This document shows, one piece after another, positions 61,502 through 64,000 of a DNA stretch of 64,000 bases. Within the stretch, counting starts at the first letter, position 1. The number at the start of each line of letters is the position of its first letter. Both the position numbers and the translations under genes were made by a program. The stretch comes from Vitis vinifera. Taxonomy: Eukaryota > Streptophyta > Magnoliopsida > Vitales > Vitaceae. Under the pieces are notes generated by a model. It did not search any database, was not told the DNA's origin, and saw only the letters and a program-made list of their open reading frames with translations. Location: NCBI RefSeq assembly GCF_030704535.1, contig NC_081819.1, forward strand, positions 21,362,001-21,426,000, in the 5' to 3' direction.

Positions 61502-64000
61502 TCCAGCACCTCCTCTCTGCCTTTGGATTAGGCTTTGTTCAACCCCCAAGAAGAAGAAGAAGAAAGGAAGGAGCAACAACGCTGGGGTTTTAGGGGTTTA
61601 ATGGTTGGGTTATTTGGTTGAAAGGCCCACAACGACACCCATATGTGTACAACTACGAATAACTCCTCTCCTCTCAAAACATCAAATATAACCAACCATC
61701 TTCGACTCTTCGACTGAAATACCCCCAAATAAAGAGAGAGAAAAGTGAAATGTTGCTTTACATATTTTTTTTATCAATATTGAGAGGTTGCATATGGTAT
61801 TGCTTGTGGTTGTTTACAATCTTGTTAATTAAACTCTTGTTGCAAACAACTATTGGTACTAATTTATTTCTTAATTCTAATTTGATATTGAATTATTTGA
61901 ACTATTATTTTTAATATATCTTTTCCTTTTTTATTTTTTATTTTTTCTGGCAACTTGGTTTATTTATTTATTTTTTATTTATAACGGCCCTGAAGTTAAC
62001 GACTGGGTCTTGAACTGGTGATCATTGGAGAGCAAACCCAAGGTCGAACCAACTGAGCTACCCCTCAGGGTTTGACAACTTGGTTTATGAATTGAAAATT
62101 TTACTCTCCATGACAATTGCAATGTAAAAGCGTTAGGTTTTACTTTATGATACAATGATATGTTTTTGTATATTTATTTTAATCATAAGTCGAACATATA
62201 GTTTAATGCATAGAAATTATAATATGTACATTTATATGATATTATTATTTTGTTGTTACTTTGTCGTCATGTTTAAATTGTGTTACTGGTTTTAAAATTT
62301 GTTTATGTTAAATCAATGATTTTAGAATTAATTCTTTTTAGGTTTTAACTAGAAAAATATGACATGATTCACCCTTTACTTTATTTATTAGTACATTAAA
62401 TATGAATTTATGTAATTTAATTGCTTCATCTTATGCTTGTATTTATCAAACACTTTTGGAGTACTTGCAAATACTATACATTTGAATGACAATGATCTTG
62501 CTTATATTATATAGAATAGTTCTTAAGTTGATTTGTTATTATAATATTGAATTTTCTTATTCAATAAGGGAAGTTGTTAGGAATATTTTTATAAATATTT
62601 TGGATTATGATAATAAAAAGTTATAAGGTGGAGATAAGCTTGTAGGTAGTGAATGGAAATATGAGGAAGAATGAGAAATACCTAATGGAGCAAGAGGCTC
62701 TGAAGGATAAATGAAATGTTTCGAGAACCCAATAATTTAGTTTTATCATTTGTAATATTTTTTTAATAATATAATTGAATGACTTTTTTTCATCTGTAAA
62801 TGTAGATATAGTTGGTTGAATTATGTTAAAACCTCATATATTATTGTATTGATTATTTTATCTTTGTATTTTTTTATCTAACATTGTTTAGATTAAAACT
62901 TCTATTAGTATAATAAACCGACACCAAAGCTTAGGTTGAAGATTTATGGAAGAACAAAATATTACAGAACATACAAAAGGAAGACAAAAGGAGTTCCTAT
63001 TAAAAGTGAGGTCAATTGCTCTCTCGTAAGGATGTGATACAATAGTATAAATATTACAAAAATATTAAATCATTTTTTGGTTAGAGTCGATTATCCTAAT
63101 ATTGGCTCAAGTCTAGTTCAAATTAAGTTCAAGATTTTAAATAATTTAATTCAATTCCAATCCAAATATTAAAAATAATTATTTTAATAAATAATTTGCA
63201 TACTACTGTAGATTTGCACCAATATAAAGTGATGTGACATATGGCTTCATATGCCCCTACACTATGATGAATCAGAGAGAAATGAGGGTGGGCATCCAAT
63301 CAATATGTCGATTTGATTCTGATGGGTTGTAGGTATATGGATATAGAGTAATAATGAAGTTGCATCACTGAAAAGTTGTCTTTTTTTGTGCTAATAATAA
63401 TTGCAAGATATATAAATATATTTTGGTAATAGGATGTGTCAATTAATTTTTCTAAACGGATTTATTGATAATTGACACATAATATAAACTCAAATCCATT
63501 AAAAATAATTTAAAATATTTTGTATATTTCAAATTCAACTTATTCTATATACAAATTATTTATTATTTTTTAATTTCAAAAATAAAAATCATAAAATGTA
63601 TTAGATGGGAAATTGGAAAAAAAGATTAAATGGGTAGATTGCAATTAAAATTCTATCTCTCTTAGACCCTTTCTGAATTCAAGAAGAGTCCGACTCTTTG
63701 GTGAAGAGCCCATTGATGACTCCTCTATAAGCAAAGAGGCATTTTTCCTTGGAATCAGACAGCAAAATCCAAACACAAGTACACCCCACATCCCCTTTTG
63801 GATGCCAAGAAAATGAAGGAAATCAGAGCCAAGAATCCAAACACCCCTTTTTTTGAACTTATTTTTCATCAACCCTTCCACCAACTTTCAAGCCACCAAA
63901 AAGAATTAAAAAAAAACCAAGCCATTTTGTTCTTTTGCATTTCTTAATTTGTAGTGGCCTTGAGAAATGAGCTCCACAGCTACCTTTAAATAAGGAGACA
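61502..64000. other. Gene-poor region beyond RRS1
   Basis: 61502-61740 is the RRS1 promoter side. The rest is AT-rich apart from the SINE at 61964-62075. A minus-strand frame at 63884-63645 (MKNKFKKRGVWILGSDFLHF...LLEFRKGLREIEF) lies about 100 bases below a TATA-like element (63983-63992, tttaaataag). It might be a short or truncated gene, but I recognise no family and put little weight on it. Confidence 0.4.
61964..62075 (-). mobile_element. tRNA-derived SINE with perfect 13-bp target-site duplication
   Basis: The minus strand reads ccctgaggggtagctcagtt..., with a perfect RNA polymerase III A box (tagctcagttgg). About 44 bases on from the A-box start is a B-box-like agttcaagacc (consensus ggttcgannc(c)). 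The element ends in an A-rich tail of taaataaataaa type. It is flanked by identical caacttggtttat at 61951-61963 and 62076-62088. Length is about 112 bp. It is not a functional tRNA gene because the cloverleaf does not continue after the B box. Confidence 0.88.

Noticed and set aside
61990-62075. tRNA gene
   Set aside because: A box is perfect but the B box is imperfect, the cloverleaf cannot be completed, and the A-rich tail and target-site duplication show a SINE.
1-64000. CRISPR arrays, rRNA genes, bacterial operons or biosynthetic cluster
   Set aside because: No spaced direct-repeat array, no rRNA sequence, and neighbouring genes belong to unrelated pathways.

Overview
This is a 64 kb piece of plant nuclear DNA. 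The genes are intron-rich with GT-AG introns, the intergenic DNA is very AT-rich, and there are plant-specific families: a PYR/PYL/RCAR abscisic-acid receptor, a PLS-DYW pentatricopeptide protein, a PORR-domain organelle splicing factor, the TROL thylakoid protein and a plant-type centromeric histone H3. The organism is a eudicot. Grapevine (Vitis) is my best guess from the compact gene order and the style of the LINE remnants, but I could not verify the species. I saw no bacterial, organellar or viral genome segment.

Layout. 1-3.8 kb: gene-poor, with a probable broken reductase fragment. 3.8-6.2 kb (+): CCCH/RING splicing factor (C3H1/RNF113/Cwc24 type). 7.2-10.1 kb (-): five-exon class 3 lipase of the PLIP (plastid lipase) family. 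10.1-25 kb: gene-poor and AT-rich, holding a decayed UPL3 (HECT E3 ligase) pseudogene at about 15.0-15.6 kb, small tandem repeats, a G-quadruplex-prone run and an unexplained hairpin. 25-27.3 kb (+): PYL8/9-type ABA receptor. 28-30.7 kb (-): intronless 913-residue DYW PPR protein. 33.6-35.2 kb (-): WTF1-like PORR protein, head to head with a CHID1-like GH18 protein (+, 35.9-41.3 kb). 43.3-47.3 kb (+): TROL. 49.3-54.2 kb (+): CENH3. 54.7-61.5 kb (-): RRS1 ribosome-biogenesis factor, convergent with CENH3. 61.5-64 kb: gene-poor, with a tRNA-derived SINE flanked by a perfect 13-bp target-site duplication.

I assembled exons for nine multi- or single-exon genes so that phases agree at every junction and each predicted protein matches the length and motifs of its family. 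The gene order is the main large-scale signal. From memory of the Arabidopsis map, C3H1-PYL9-CENH3 are adjacent on chromosome 1 (At1g01350-01370), and PYL7-PPR-WTF1-CHID1-TROL are adjacent on chromosome 4 (At4g01026-01050). This window carries both sets interleaved around a single PYL gene, as expected of the unduplicated ancestral segment.

The genes do not form one pathway. Several act in chloroplasts (PLIP, WTF1, TROL, perhaps the PPR protein) and the rest are nuclear housekeeping or signalling genes (C3H1, CENH3, RRS1, PYL). I found no convincing undescribed multi-gene system. The more interesting details are a duplicated splice-acceptor segment in CENH3, LINE insertions in introns of CENH3 and RRS1, a Thr in place of Ser in the PYL gate loop, and the SINE and MITE insertions with target-site duplications.
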